A model generated the notes under the pieces. That model was not told the DNA's origin and made no database searches. It saw only the letters and a list, made by a program, of their open reading frames with translations. This document shows positions 16,199 to 25,522 of a stretch of DNA of 64,000 nt, one piece after another. Where the stretch lies: contig CABIZF010000001.1 of the NCBI GenBank assembly GCA_902363135.1, forward strand, positions 1 through 64,000. Reading direction: 5' to 3'. This stretch comes from Lachnospiraceae bacterium (GTDB lineage: Bacteria; Bacillota; Clostridia; Lachnospirales; Lachnospiraceae). The position numbers and the translations under genes were made by a program. The stretch's first letter is position 1. Every line of letters starts with the position of its first letter.

Positions 16199-18736
16199 AT
16201 GAATTCAATCAGAATTGCAACATCAGAAGTACAGCCGTACGAGATCGCGCATACGGAAGCAGTGCGCAAAGCAGCGCCGGAGTGCATGGTACTGTTGAAA
16301 AATGACGGCACACTGCCGTTTTCGGGAGCAGGGAAGCTGGCACTCTATGGAAGCGGCGCACGCAGCACAATCAAGGGAGGTACCGGCTCCGGAGATGTGA
16401 ATGTGCGGCATTTTGTAAACATAGAGGAAGGACTGGAGCATGCCGGATTTACGATCACGACAAAGGCATGGATGGATGCATATGACGCGATCTGCCAGAG
16501 GGCAAAGAAGGAGTATTATGCAGGGGTACGAAAAGAAGCGGAGGCGGCCGGCGTAAAGGGACAGGCAATCATGCTCTTTGCAATGGGACGGACCTGCCCG
16601 GAGCCGGACTACGAGTTGCCGCTGGATGGTGAAGGTGATACGGCTGTCTATGTACTGGCGCGTAATTCCGGAGAGGGAACCGACCGGAAGCCGCAGGCCG
16701 GAGATGTCGAGCTGACAAAGACGGAGATCCGGGATATCCTTGCTTTGAATCAGAAGTATGAGCGATTTGTGCTTGTATTGAATGTTGGTGGTATGGTCAA
16801 CTTAGAGCCGGTAAATGCCGTCGGCACGGTGCTGCTGCTCGGTCAGATCGGAAGCGCGACCGGAGATGCATTTGCAGATGTGCTGCTTGGACGGGCGTAT
16901 CCTTCCGGAAAGCTGACGATGACATGGGCGCCGATCGAGGAGTATGCATCCACGGAGGGTTTTGGAGATCCGAACGATACGGAATATAAAGAGGGAATTT
17001 ACGTCGGATACCGGTACTTTGATACCGTTGGAACGACTCCGGATTACCCATTTGGATATGGTATGAGCTATACAACATTTGCGGTTGAGCCGAAGGACTT
17101 TGCGGCGGATGCCAAAACGGTGACCGTGACAGCAGTGGTAAAAAATACCGGAACAACAGCCGGAAAAGAGGTCGTGCAGGTCTATTATTCCGCGCCGGAC
17201 GGAGTACTGGACCGTCCGTATCAGGAGCTGGCAGGTTTTGCAAAAACGAGGGAGCTGCAGCCGGGCGAGCAGGAGGAAGTGACGGTAAGCTTTACTACGG
17301 AATCAATGGCGGGTTATGATATGGCGCGGGCTGCCTATATACTGGAAGCCGGAGTTTACTATGTACGCGTCGGAAACAGTTCGAGAAATACGCATATCGC
17401 AGGTGCAATCCATCTGGATGCAGAGGCGGTCGTGGAGCAGGAGCGGAATATCTGCGGTGAGAGCGGATTTACGGATCTGAAGCCGGAGAAGCGTGGCGTC
17501 ACTTATGCAGAAGAGGCAAAAGAGAAAGAGACTGCAGTGTCTGTGGAGCTGTCAGCGGCAGAGTTGAAGCAGGTGACACATGTGTATTCAGAGCTTCCAA
17601 GAGAGCTGCCGCATGGCCCGGCGTGCAGATGGGAGGAGGTAGTGAGCGGGAAGAAGACCATGGAGGAGTTTGTCGGTGGTCTGACGGATGAACAGCTTGC
17701 GTACCTGTGTATTGGTGCATATAAAGAGTGTGAGGATATGATGGAGGTCATTGGAAATGCATCGATATCTGTAGCCGGTGCAGCAGGAGAGACGACACAG
17801 CAGCTCAAGGAGCTGGGGACTCCGACGCTTGTCATGGCAGATGGTCCGGCAGGTCTGCGCTTAAGTCCGACATATGAGTGCGTGGACGGTACAATCCGGT
17901 CGACCGCTTCGAATTTCGGAGAATCCTTTATGATGGTGCTTTCAGAGGAAGAGAGAGCAGCGATGGCTGCCGCTGCATCCGAAGAAGCGAGCGGCGAGAC
18001 GTATTATCAGTACTGCACTGCGATTCCAATCGGGACAGGGCTGGCACAGTCGTGGAATGAAGAGCTCGTAAAGCAGTGCGGCGATCTGGTTGGCAAGGAG
18101 ATGGAGCAGTTTGGCACTCATATCTGGCTGGCACCTGCCATGAATATTTTCCGCTCTCCGCTTTGCGGACGGAATTTTGAATACTACTCGGAGGATCCGC
18201 TGCTCTCCGGAAGCATTGCGGCGGCGATGACGCTCGGTGTACAGGCACATAAGGGCTGCGCGACGACGATCAAGCATTTCGCCTGCAACAACCAGGAAAC
18301 AAATCGTTATTTTTCGAACAGCCGCGTCAGTGAACGTGCGCTTCGGGAAATTTATCTGAAGGGCTTTGAGATCTGCGTCAAGCATTCCCAACCGCATTTT
18401 ATCATGACCTCTTATAATCTGATCAACGGCGAGCATGCCTGCAACAGCAAGGATATCCAGACATATACGCTGCGCGATGAGTGGGGCTTTGCGGGCGTCG
18501 TGATGACTGACTGGCTTGTGACCGGAGGTATGGGCGCATCAGGAGAAAAGTGGCCGTGCGCGTCCGCAGCGGGCAATGTGAAGGCCGGAAATGATATCAC
18601 CATGCCGGGAATCCCATCGGATAAAAACGATATGTTGAAGGCCCTGGAAGATCCGACGCATCCGTATGCGTTAAGCCGCGCGGAGCTGCAGCTGTCAGCA
18701 AAGCGGGTACTGGAGATGATTTTGAAGCTGGCGTGA
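16199..18736 (+). CDS. Beta-glucosidase, GH3 family with permuted domain order
   Basis: 845 aa. Unlike standard GH3 enzymes, the C-terminal (alpha/beta sandwich) domain comes first (about 25-290, LLKNDGTLPF and YGSGARSTIKGGTGSGDV). An Fn3-like domain follows (about 300-395, VVQVYYSAPDGVLDRPYQEL), then the catalytic TIM-barrel domain (about 520-845, MADGPAGLRL, KHFACNNQETNR). The nucleophile is Asp771 in GVVMTDW. This inverted order is known from Ruminococcus albus and Butyrivibrio beta-glucosidases. No signal peptide, so cytoplasmic. GGGAGGG lies 8 bases before the ATG at 16199. Confidence 0.92.
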   Translation: MNSIRIATSEVQPYEIAHTEAVRKAAPECMVLLKNDGTLPFSGAGKLALYGSGARSTIKGGTGSGDVNVRHFVNIEEGLEHAGFTITTKAWMDAYDAICQRAKKEYYAGVRKEAEAAGVKGQAIMLFAMGRTCPEPDYELPLDGEGDTAVYVLARNSGEGTDRKPQAGDVELTKTEIRDILALNQKYERFVLVLNVGGMVNLEPVNAVGTVLLLGQIGSATGDAFADVLLGRAYPSGKLTMTWAPIEEYASTEGFGDPNDTEYKEGIYVGYRYFDTVGTTPDYPFGYGMSYTTFAVEPKDFAADAKTVTVTAVVKNTGTTAGKEVVQVYYSAPDGVLDRPYQELAGFAKTRELQPGEQEEVTVSFTTESMAGYDMARAAYILEAGVYYVRVGNSSRNTHIAGAIHLDAEAVVEQERNICGESGFTDLKPEKRGVTYAEEAKEKETAVSVELSAAELKQVTHVYSELPRELPHGPACRWEEVVSGKKTMEEFVGGLTDEQLAYLCIGAYKECEDMMEVIGNASISVAGAAGETTQQLKELGTPTLVMADGPAGLRLSPTYECVDGTIRSTASNFGESFMMVLSEEERAAMAAAASEEASGETYYQYCTAIPIGTGLAQSWNEELVKQCGDLVGKEMEQFGTHIWLAPAMNIFRSPLCGRNFEYYSEDPLLSGSIAAAMTLGVQAHKGCATTIKHFACNNQETNRYFSNSRVSERALREIYLKGFEICVKHSQPHFIMTSYNLINGEHACNSKDIQTYTLRDEWGFAGVVMTDWLVTGGMGASGEKWPCASAAGNVKAGNDITMPGIPSDKNDMLKALEDPTHPYALSRAELQLSAKRVLEMILKLA

Positions 18737-18756
18737 GGCAGCAAACACGCAGGTAA

Positions 18757-19077
18757 TATCATACGCTTTTAGTTGGATTTTTAGCCGGAAATTCGGACTG
18801 GTTGGTAAAATCAAATGTAGAGGCAGGATCCGGTTTTGCGGATATCATAGTTGAAACAGAGGATCCGGATGCAGGGATTATTTTTGAGCTAAAATGCGCC
18901 AGGGAGAGATCTGGATTAGATAAGGCATGCGAAAAAGCAATGGAACAGATCAGGGATCGTGGATATGAACAATATCTGGAAAATGATGGTCGGCACAATC
19001 TGCTGCTTTATGGAATTGCTTTTTATAAAAAAAGATGCAAGGTTGTGTTGGAAAAACATTGTCTGGGGCCGGAATAG
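18757..19077 (+). pseudogene. Remnant of AAA-ATPase/PD-(D/E)XK nuclease-like protein (C-terminal end)
   Basis: An open stretch with no proper start codon. It reads like the C-terminal nuclease domain of the widespread DUF1703-type ATPase proteins: VKSNVEAGSGFADIIV, then IIFELKCA (the D...ExK core), then a conserved QIRDRGYEQYL...LLYGIAFYKKRCKVVLE. The N-terminal AAA domain (about 400 residues) is missing. It sits directly behind the GH3 gene. Probably a decayed fragment; expression is unlikely. Confidence 0.65.
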
Positions 19078-19358
19078 AAGATGGTTTCAGGAAAGGAGAA
19101 TCGAGTAAAAGGGAAGAATTTTGTAAAAACAGGGGAACAATGAAACGAGCCGTGGTGTTGTGCGAGAAGGAATATCAACAATATCAGTGCGCTGGTAGAA
19201 TAGGTGTAGATTCAGCAGGAATATCTTCACAAAAATCGCGTGTAACAGTGTAGACTCAGAGAACTAAAATTGCCATATTGCATGAAAAACGTCTCATAAA
19301 AGAATGCCTTCGGTGATACTTAACAAAAAAGATAGAAACTTTTGTAAAAACAGACTAA

Positions 19359-19387
19359 TTGACAATCGAAAAGTACAACGTTATACT
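19359..19387 (+). promoter_or_regulatory. Upstream promoter of the LacI gene with its own operator (O1)
   Basis: TTGACA at 19359-19364, 17-bp spacer, TATACT at 19382-19387. The 14-bp near-palindrome GTACAACGTTATAC occupies 19373-19386, covering the spacer and the -10. It matches the operators at 20911-20937 and 28948-28982, so the regulator probably represses itself. The other parts of the 19078-19592 gap hold only the second promoter at 19457. Confidence 0.75.
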
Positions 19388-19456
19388 TTCAATACGACAT
19401 GAAAACAGGGCAAATATAGCAGATGTGAGAGGTTTGTCAGAAAATACCTAAAGCGA

Positions 19457-19486
19457 TTGACACTGTTTCAGGCTGCCAAGTATAAT
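19457..19486 (+). promoter_or_regulatory. Second promoter of the LacI gene
   Basis: TTGACA at 19457-19462, 18-bp spacer, TATAAT at 19481-19486. It has no operator match and would give constitutive basal expression of the regulator. Confidence 0.7.
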
Positions 19487-19592
19487 GAAAGGCATTCTAT
19501 TATAAAAGCAACGAACCGTAGCATATGGAAAAATTGGCATCAGTGGAAGGCGGGATATGTGAAAGATCGCAGGCAGAAGACAGGAGAAAAGT

Positions 19593-20612
19593 ATGGCGAG
19601 TATTAAAGATGTGGCTGAGATGGCCGGTGTGTCGCTCAGCACGGCATCCATTGTAGCAAATGGAAAAGCGAAGGAACGGAAAATATCAGAGGCGACGCAG
19701 AAAAAGGTGCTGGAGACGATGAAGGCGCTGAATTACATTCCGAATGTGTCGGCAAAAACGCTCCGGCGGGGAGAGTCACAGAAGTATGTCGTTGCGTTGT
19801 TCTGGAACTTTGACTTTCGAAGCATTATGATGCATCGTTTTCTGTTTGGATTCCAGAAGAAAATAAAAGAATTGAATGCTGATATGTCAATTATTATTCA
19901 TCCATATCAGACGGGCGAGCTGAAGAAAGAAGCGGCGAGCTTCACCGGTGGGGAGTTTCATGCAGCAGTTATTGGTAATGCAGATGGGAATGATATGGAA
20001 TTTTTGAAGGAGAGTAACTTTCAGTTGCCAATCATTTTGTACAACCGGTTGTTGGAAGGATTCAGTTCGGTAAATATCGACGATCATCAGCTCGGTATGA
20101 TGGCGGCAGAACATCTGTATGCGCAGGGCTATCGTAGACCGGCCATTATTCATGGCACTCAGAATTTTCCCGGAGCAACCGGACGTGAGCAGGCGTTTCG
20201 TAACCGGATGGAGGAGCTTGGCTGCGAGATTCCGGAGCCGAGAATGATTCTTGCGGGAAACTCCGTGCGAGGCGGCTATGAGTGCGGCGAGCAGATCAAG
20301 GCGAAACAGGAGGAGATCAATGCAGACAGCTTTTTCTGTGCATCGGATTCGATTGCACTCGGGTTGCTGGCAGCACTGGCGGATACCGGACTCGTTCCAG
20401 AAAAAGCAGGCGTGTTGGCGATCGGCAACAGTGATCCACAGTACAGTAAATACCATGCACCATCGGTCAGCGTCATCAATATTCCGATTGAGGAGATGGC
20501 AGAGGAGTGCTGTGATTATTTGTACCGGAATATGTATTCTCCCTCTTCTGAAGCGAAGACCCGTTACTTTGAGACGAAGCTTTACGCAAGAGAGACGACA
20601 GAACGAAAATAA
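19593..20612 (+). CDS. LacI family transcriptional regulator of the downstream catabolic regulon
   Basis: 339 aa. The N-terminal helix-turn-helix (ASIKDVAEMAGVSLSTAS, residues 2-20) is followed by the hinge helix region (NYIPNVSAKTLRRG) and a periplasmic-binding-protein-like effector domain (about 60-335). It differs from sugar-type LacI proteins in having VSLSTASIVANGKAK at the recognition helix. GTACAACGTTGTAC-like sites occur at its own promoter and at the two promoters downstream, and LacI proteins bind such central-CG palindromes. Inducer unknown; probably the imported substrate or a product of its hydrolysis. Confidence 0.9.
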   Translation: MASIKDVAEMAGVSLSTASIVANGKAKERKISEATQKKVLETMKALNYIPNVSAKTLRRGESQKYVVALFWNFDFRSIMMHRFLFGFQKKIKELNADMSIIIHPYQTGELKKEAASFTGGEFHAAVIGNADGNDMEFLKESNFQLPIILYNRLLEGFSSVNIDDHQLGMMAAEHLYAQGYRRPAIIHGTQNFPGATGREQAFRNRMEELGCEIPEPRMILAGNSVRGGYECGEQIKAKQEEINADSFFCASDSIALGLLAALADTGLVPEKAGVLAIGNSDPQYSKYHAPSVSVINIPIEEMAEECCDYLYRNMYSPSSEAKTRYFETKLYARETTERK

Positions 20613-20629
20613 AATCATCAATTACCAGA

Positions 20630-20658
20630 AAAAGCAGTCGTGTATGCGGCTGTTTTTT
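20630..20658 (+). terminator. Intrinsic terminator of the LacI gene
   Basis: AGCAGTCG pairs with CGGCTGTT (two wobble pairs), then a run of seven T. It separates the regulator from the transporter operon. Nothing else is recognised before the promoter at 20880. Confidence 0.65.
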
Positions 20659-20879
20659 TGTGCTAAGAAATGTGAAGATACCATGTATTTAATAGGAATA
20701 TTTCCCCTTCTCAGATTAGTTGTCGGGAGTCGACGCGAAGAGCGTATGAGTGGACAGAACGCACCAACTGCGGCAGGTGACGGAATGGGTAACTCGATGA
20801 AAACAGTAAAAAATGAAAGATGACGGTGATTTGTTAATTTTTGACAAAAAAATTATGCAAAAAAAGTGGAAAACGTCAA

Positions 20880-20937
20880 TAGACAAAGATTAATGCGTGC
20901 AGTATGATAAGTACAACGTTTTAGTACAACGTAATAC
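20880..20937 (+). promoter_or_regulatory. Promoter and double operator (O2) of the ABC/CocE operon
   Basis: TAGACA at 20880-20885, 17-bp spacer, TATGAT at 20903-20908. Two operator copies, GTACAACGTTTTAG (20911-20924) and GTACAACGTAATAC (20924-20937), cover the expected transcription start. Confidence 0.75.
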
Positions 20938-20962
20938 ACAAATTTTTAATGGAGGAAAGGAT

Positions 20963-22504
20963 ATGAAAAGAAAACTGATCGGCCTTGTGGCAGCTGTGGC
21001 GGCTTCCCTCGTGATGGCGACCGGCGTTTCTGCTGAGAGCGCAGAACCGAAGTACGGAGGAACTCTGAAGTACGCATCCCACAACACAACGTCAACCCCG
21101 GGCTACACGCCGGACAACTCAAACAACGCATCCCTGATTTTCCTGAACACCGCATACGAGTCTCTGACTTACTACGATGAGAGCGGTGCGATCATTCCGA
21201 GACTGGCGACCGAGTGGACAACAGACCCGGAGGAGCCGAGTATCACCTGGACCTTACGTGAGGGCGTACAGTTCGCAGATGGCACCGACTTTAATGCAGA
21301 AGCAGTAAAGGTCAACATCGAAGAGTACCAGAAGTGCTCCAGAAATGAGACTGCGAATGTTGCTTCCGTAGAAGTTATTGACGACTATACCGTAAAGATG
21401 ATCCTGAACAGCTGGAATTCTTCCACGCTGGAGTCTGTCGGATTCTTCGTATATTATATGTCTCCGGCTGCACTTGAGGATGTAGATTCCCTGAGAAATT
21501 CTTCCTGCGGTACTGGTGCATTCCAGGTAAGCGAGTTCAATCCGGGCGTATCTGTAAAGTATACCAAAAATGAAAATTACTGGCAAGAAGGAAAGCCGTA
21601 TCTGGATGGTGTTGAGATATACATTGTAGACGAGCCGACGACCAGAGCATCTGCATTCCAGGCTGGTGAGTATGACATCATTCTGATGAACAATCTGACC
21701 GTTGCAAATGACCTGATTTCCTCTGATCTGTATGAGATGGAGAGAAACGTATCCGGTCAGGGTCTTGTATCTACCGGACTGATTCCTAACTCTGCAGAAG
21801 AGGGACCGTTCCAGGATCCGGTAGTTCGCCGCGCAATGTGCTATGCAATTGATACACAGGCACTCAGCGATGCATTTGGTTATGGATATCTGACTGTTCT
21901 GAATCAGTGGGCAGCACCGGGCGCTCCGACGTATGATGAGAACCTCAATGCGATCACTTATGATCCGGACAAAGCAAGAGAGCTCCTCGCACAGGCTGGC
22001 TATCCGGATGGATTTGATACCACTCTTACGACTGATGCGGGAAACAAGGACTACTTTACCGCAGCAGCAAACATGCTGACAGAGGTAGGCATCCGTTGTA
22101 CCGTAGATCTCGTAGATGAGTCCGCACAGGTAAATCTGTACCAGACTGGTACATGGCATGGTATCATGGGTCACTTTGCATCCATCGCACCGGATCTTGG
22201 ACTGTACATGGGCCGTCATCTGGATACAAACGGCGCGTTCTATGCAAAGGGCATTCAGCATCCGGACGATCACATGGAGCTTCTTGAGAAAATCCGTACT
22301 GCAGCAACAGAAGAAGAAAAGATTCAGCTTGAGTATGAGATGCAGGAGCTGATCTATGATGCAGATAACGGTTCTGCTCTGTTTGGACAGCCGCTGTATG
22401 CACAGGCTGAGCCGATTCTTAAGTACAGCTATGTAAAGGATGACAACAGAAGCGTTGTTCATGTCGGCACATGGAATGTAGAGAACTGCTGGCTGGATAA
22501 ATAA
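20963..22504 (+). CDS. ABC transporter substrate-binding protein, peptide type (SBP_bac_5)
   Basis: 513 aa. A signal peptide (KRKLIGLVAAVAASLVMATGVSA) is followed by a family-5 solute-binding domain: GGTLKYASHNTTSTPGYTPD at the N-terminus, TWTLREGVQFADGTDFNAEAV, and the conserved DPVVRRAMCYAID near residue 290. It would capture a peptide-like or acylated ligand outside the cell. Unusually, the signal peptide ends in VSAES with no lipobox cysteine, so no lipid anchor is predicted. The start at 20963 has GGAGGAAAGGAT upstream. First gene of the operon under operator O2. Confidence 0.9.
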   Translation: MKRKLIGLVAAVAASLVMATGVSAESAEPKYGGTLKYASHNTTSTPGYTPDNSNNASLIFLNTAYESLTYYDESGAIIPRLATEWTTDPEEPSITWTLREGVQFADGTDFNAEAVKVNIEEYQKCSRNETANVASVEVIDDYTVKMILNSWNSSTLESVGFFVYYMSPAALEDVDSLRNSSCGTGAFQVSEFNPGVSVKYTKNENYWQEGKPYLDGVEIYIVDEPTTRASAFQAGEYDIILMNNLTVANDLISSDLYEMERNVSGQGLVSTGLIPNSAEEGPFQDPVVRRAMCYAIDTQALSDAFGYGYLTVLNQWAAPGAPTYDENLNAITYDPDKARELLAQAGYPDGFDTTLTTDAGNKDYFTAAANMLTEVGIRCTVDLVDESAQVNLYQTGTWHGIMGHFASIAPDLGLYMGRHLDTNGAFYAKGIQHPDDHMELLEKIRTAATEEEKIQLEYEMQELIYDADNGSALFGQPLYAQAEPILKYSYVKDDNRSVVHVGTWNVENCWLDK

Positions 22505-22534
22505 GCTTACGCTTACGTGACAGAGTAATAAAAA

Positions 22535-22602
22535 GCCGTCATCAGCAGACGGCGGGAGACAGTGAATCAGTGTGGAGGCACCGCAGGTCGGCTGCCTCCA
22601 CA
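22535..22602 (+). other. Two intercistronic hairpins after the binding-protein gene
   Basis: GCCGTC/GACGGC (22535-22553) and a perfect 10-bp stem TGTGGAGGCA/TGCCTCCACA (22571-22602, 12-nt loop). Neither has a T-run, so they are more likely to stabilise the 3' end of the binding-protein message than to end transcription. That would give more binding protein than permease. Confidence 0.6.
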
Positions 22603-22624
22603 TTTGGAAATTGGAGGTTTACGC

Positions 22625-23581
22625 GTGAATAAAAAGATACTTAAAATGATCGGAAAGCGTATCGTACAGTCGATCATCGTTGTTTTTATTGTAACATTGC
22701 TTGTATTCCTTCTGATGCAGCTGGTACCCGGAGATCCGATCGTGAATTTCCTTGGTTCTAATGCAACAGAAGAGCAGGTAGCATATTACACTGAACTGTT
22801 TGGTTATGATAAACCGGTTCTGGTACAGTATGGGAAATGGATTCTCGGTCTGTTTCACGGTCAGATGGGACGTTCAGTTGCTTATCAGGCGGAAATTTCA
22901 GGTATCCTGTTCCAGCGTCTTGGCATTACTATTTCGATTGTAATTCCGGCCTTTATTTTGGCGGTGGTACTTGGAATCGTACTCGGTATTCTCGCAGCAA
23001 AGAAGCGCGGAAGCAGACTGGACAGTGCGATTTCTGTATTTGCTAACATTGGTATGTCCATGCCGATGTTCTGGTTTGGAATGCTGCTGATTATGTTTTT
23101 TGCACTGAAGCTTGGCGTACTTCCGACCTCCGGATTTGTAGCGTTTAAGGATAGCCCGGGCCAGTACATTTCTCATATGGTGCTGCCGATGATTGTACTG
23201 GCGATGAATCCGCTGGCAACCTTTACGAGACAGACACGTTCTTCCATGCTGGAGGTCATCCGTCAGGATTATGTCACGACGGCACGGGCGAAAGGACTTG
23301 GTCAGAAGGCGATTACTTTTAAGCATCAGCTGAGAAACGCATTAATTCCAATCATCACCGTAATGGGAACAACACTTGGCGGTATGATTGGCGGAACAGT
23401 TCTTGTAGAGAGCATCTTCGTCGTACCCGGACTTGGCAATCTGATGATCACAGCGATCAAAGGTCGTGACTTCATGGTAGTAGAGAACGGTGTTCTCGTC
23501 ATTGCGATTGCAGTAGCACTTTGTAACCTTGTGGTAGATATTCTCTATGGCATTATTGACCCGAGAATTCGAAATGACTAA
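22625..23581 (+). CDS. ABC transporter permease, DppB/OppB type
   Basis: 318 aa, six membrane helices, BPD_transp_1 fold. The permease EAA-type loop is RQDYVTTARAKGLGQKAITFKHQLRNALIP, of which DYVTTARAKGLG is the ATPase contact. The N-terminal segment ends in LVPGDPIVNFLG, typical of DppB. The start is GTG at 22625, set by GGAGG at 22613-22617; an upstream in-frame ATG (22562) lies inside the second hairpin and has no binding site. 27 bp before the next permease. Confidence 0.92.
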   Translation: MNKKILKMIGKRIVQSIIVVFIVTLLVFLLMQLVPGDPIVNFLGSNATEEQVAYYTELFGYDKPVLVQYGKWILGLFHGQMGRSVAYQAEISGILFQRLGITISIVIPAFILAVVLGIVLGILAAKKRGSRLDSAISVFANIGMSMPMFWFGMLLIMFFALKLGVLPTSGFVAFKDSPGQYISHMVLPMIVLAMNPLATFTRQTRSSMLEVIRQDYVTTARAKGLGQKAITFKHQLRNALIPIITVMGTTLGGMIGGTVLVESIFVVPGLGNLMITAIKGRDFMVVENGVLVIAIAVALCNLVVDILYGIIDPRIRND

Positions 23582-23608
23582 TTCAAACAGTACGAAAAGG
23601 AGAAAGAA

Positions 23609-24520
23609 ATGAAGAAGAAGTTAAAAGAAATTAAAAACTCCCGTATAGTCAAAGTACTGTTTGCCAGAAAATCGGTTGTTTTCTGTCTGATCGTACTGGC
23701 GGTACTGATTCTGGCGGCAATCTTCGCGCCGCTGATTACGGTATATGATCCATACAAGCAGGATCTGACATCCATGCTGCAGGGCGTGAGTCTTACACAC
23801 CCTCTGGGAACAGACTCGATGGGCCGTGATCTGCTAACCCGTATTATTTATGGAGGTCGGATTTCCTTCGTAGTAGGTCTGGTATCCGTATTAATTGCAG
23901 GCGGCATCGGTATGGTACTCGGACTGATAGCCGGTATGGCAGGTGGAATTATTGATGCAGTTATTATGAGAATTATGGATGCGATGATGTCAGTTCCAAT
24001 GATTATTATGGCATTGTTTCTCGGAAGTATTTTTGGTAAAGGACTTGGAAATATCTGTCTGGCGATTGGTATCAGTATGATTCCGAGCTATGCGCGTGTA
24101 ACGAGAGGTCAGGTACTTACCGTCCGCGAGATGGATTACATTACGGCCGGTACGCTCTGTGGCGCATCAAAATTTGTGAATACACTGAAACACATCCTTC
24201 CAAACTGTATCTCTTCAAATATTGTTTTGATGACGATGAACCTTGGTAATGCGATTCTGAATGAAGCAGCACTTTCCTTCCTCGGCATGGGAATCAATCC
24301 GCCGACTGCGAGCTGGGGCAGCATGGTAAACGACGGATATAAGTATATGAGTTCGAATCCGGTTATTGCGATTGCACCGGGACTGTTTATCATGATCGTT
24401 GTACTTTGCTTCAACATGGTAGGTGATGCGCTCCGTGATGCGATGGATCCGAAACTTCGTGGAACACTCGGAAAGAAGAAAAAGAAAAAAGCAAGAGCTG
24501 TGAAGACAGTAAATGCATAG
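23609..24520 (+). CDS. ABC transporter permease, DppC/OppC type
   Basis: 303 aa. The N-terminal membrane segment is followed by the extracytoplasmic LTHPLGTDSMGRDLLTRIIYGGR signature of DppC proteins and five further helices with the EAA-type loop (MDYITAGTLCGASKFVNTLKHI). The C-terminus is extremely Lys-rich (KKKKKKARAVK). Partner of the permease upstream, forming the membrane channel of the importer. 14 bp before the ATPase gene. Confidence 0.92.
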   Translation: MKKKLKEIKNSRIVKVLFARKSVVFCLIVLAVLILAAIFAPLITVYDPYKQDLTSMLQGVSLTHPLGTDSMGRDLLTRIIYGGRISFVVGLVSVLIAGGIGMVLGLIAGMAGGIIDAVIMRIMDAMMSVPMIIMALFLGSIFGKGLGNICLAIGISMIPSYARVTRGQVLTVREMDYITAGTLCGASKFVNTLKHILPNCISSNIVLMTMNLGNAILNEAALSFLGMGINPPTASWGSMVNDGYKYMSSNPVIAIAPGLFIMIVVLCFNMVGDALRDAMDPKLRGTLGKKKKKKARAVKTVNA

Positions 24521-24534
24521 AAAGGATAAGCAAT

Positions 24535-25503
24535 ATGGCAGAAAAATTACTTGAGATAGAAAATCTCAGCGTTGAATATAATACAGAAATTGCGACAGTA
24601 TATGCAGTCAACGGGCTCAGCTTATCTCTGAATTACGGTGAAACTCTCGGCCTGGTAGGAGAGACCGGAGCGGGAAAGACGACAACCTGTCTGAGCATTA
24701 TGCGACTGTTACCGGAAGGGATCGGCGAGATCACAGATGGAAAGATCGTTCTGGATGGACATGACATGCTGAATCTGCCGGAGGAGAAAATTCGGGATCT
24801 GCGCGGAAATACCGTGTCCATGATTTTTCAGGATCCGATGTCCAGCTTAAATCCGGTCATGACCGTGGGCGATCAGATTAAGGAAGTGCTGAAAATTCAT
24901 AATAAAGATATGAGCAAGGCAGAGCTGGAAAAAGCCGTTGACAATATGATGGAAATGGTTGGTATTCCAGCGAATCGTAAAAATGAGTATCCCCATGAAT
25001 TTTCCGGCGGTATGAAGCAGAGAATTGTCATTGCGATTGCGCTTGTCTGTGAGCCAAAGCTGATCCTGGCCGACGAGCCGACGACGGCGCTGGATGTAAC
25101 GATTCAGGCCCAGATGCTCGGACTGATCAATGATCTTCAGAAGCGTTTGAACACGGCGATGATTCTGGTAACACACGATCTGGGGGTTGTGGCGCAGACG
25201 TGTGAGAAGGTAGCGGTCATGTATTCCGGTGAGGTTGTGGAGATCGGAAGTGCAGAGCACATTTTTGATGGTAAATATTTGCATCCGTATACACAGGGCC
25301 TGTTTAATGCGATCCCGAAACTGGATTCAGATACGCACCGTCTGGAAACGATTGAGGGAATGATTCCGGATCCGACGGTAAAAATTGAGGGTTGCCGTTT
25401 TGCAAACCGCTGTCCGTATGCGACTGATGCATGTAGAGGAACAGATATTCTGTTGAAGGAAGTGGAGCCGGGGCATTTTGTGGCCTGCACAAAGTTTCAG
25501 TGA
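24535..25503 (+). CDS. ABC transporter ATP-binding protein, DppD type
   Basis: 322 aa. Walker A is GETGAGKTT, the Q-loop MIFQDPMSSLNPVMTV, the signature FSGGMKQR, Walker B LILADEPTTALD, and the H-loop VTHDLG. The C-terminal oligopeptide-type extension ends in the CRFANRCPYATDAC cysteine motif, which is an Fe-S-like site in some family members. No DppF partner is encoded here, although this importer type normally uses a DppD/DppF heterodimer. A DppF-like protein encoded at 49039 could in principle supply the second half. Confidence 0.92.
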   Translation: MAEKLLEIENLSVEYNTEIATVYAVNGLSLSLNYGETLGLVGETGAGKTTTCLSIMRLLPEGIGEITDGKIVLDGHDMLNLPEEKIRDLRGNTVSMIFQDPMSSLNPVMTVGDQIKEVLKIHNKDMSKAELEKAVDNMMEMVGIPANRKNEYPHEFSGGMKQRIVIAIALVCEPKLILADEPTTALDVTIQAQMLGLINDLQKRLNTAMILVTHDLGVVAQTCEKVAVMYSGEVVEIGSAEHIFDGKYLHPYTQGLFNAIPKLDSDTHRLETIEGMIPDPTVKIEGCRFANRCPYATDACRGTDILLKEVEPGHFVACTKFQ

Positions 25504-25522
25504 AAGGATCAGGTGATAAGAC

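Noticed and set aside
19078..19358. Short frame at 19035-19253 next to the nuclease remnant
   Set aside because: It overlaps the remnant in another frame, has no domain resemblance and no clear start site.
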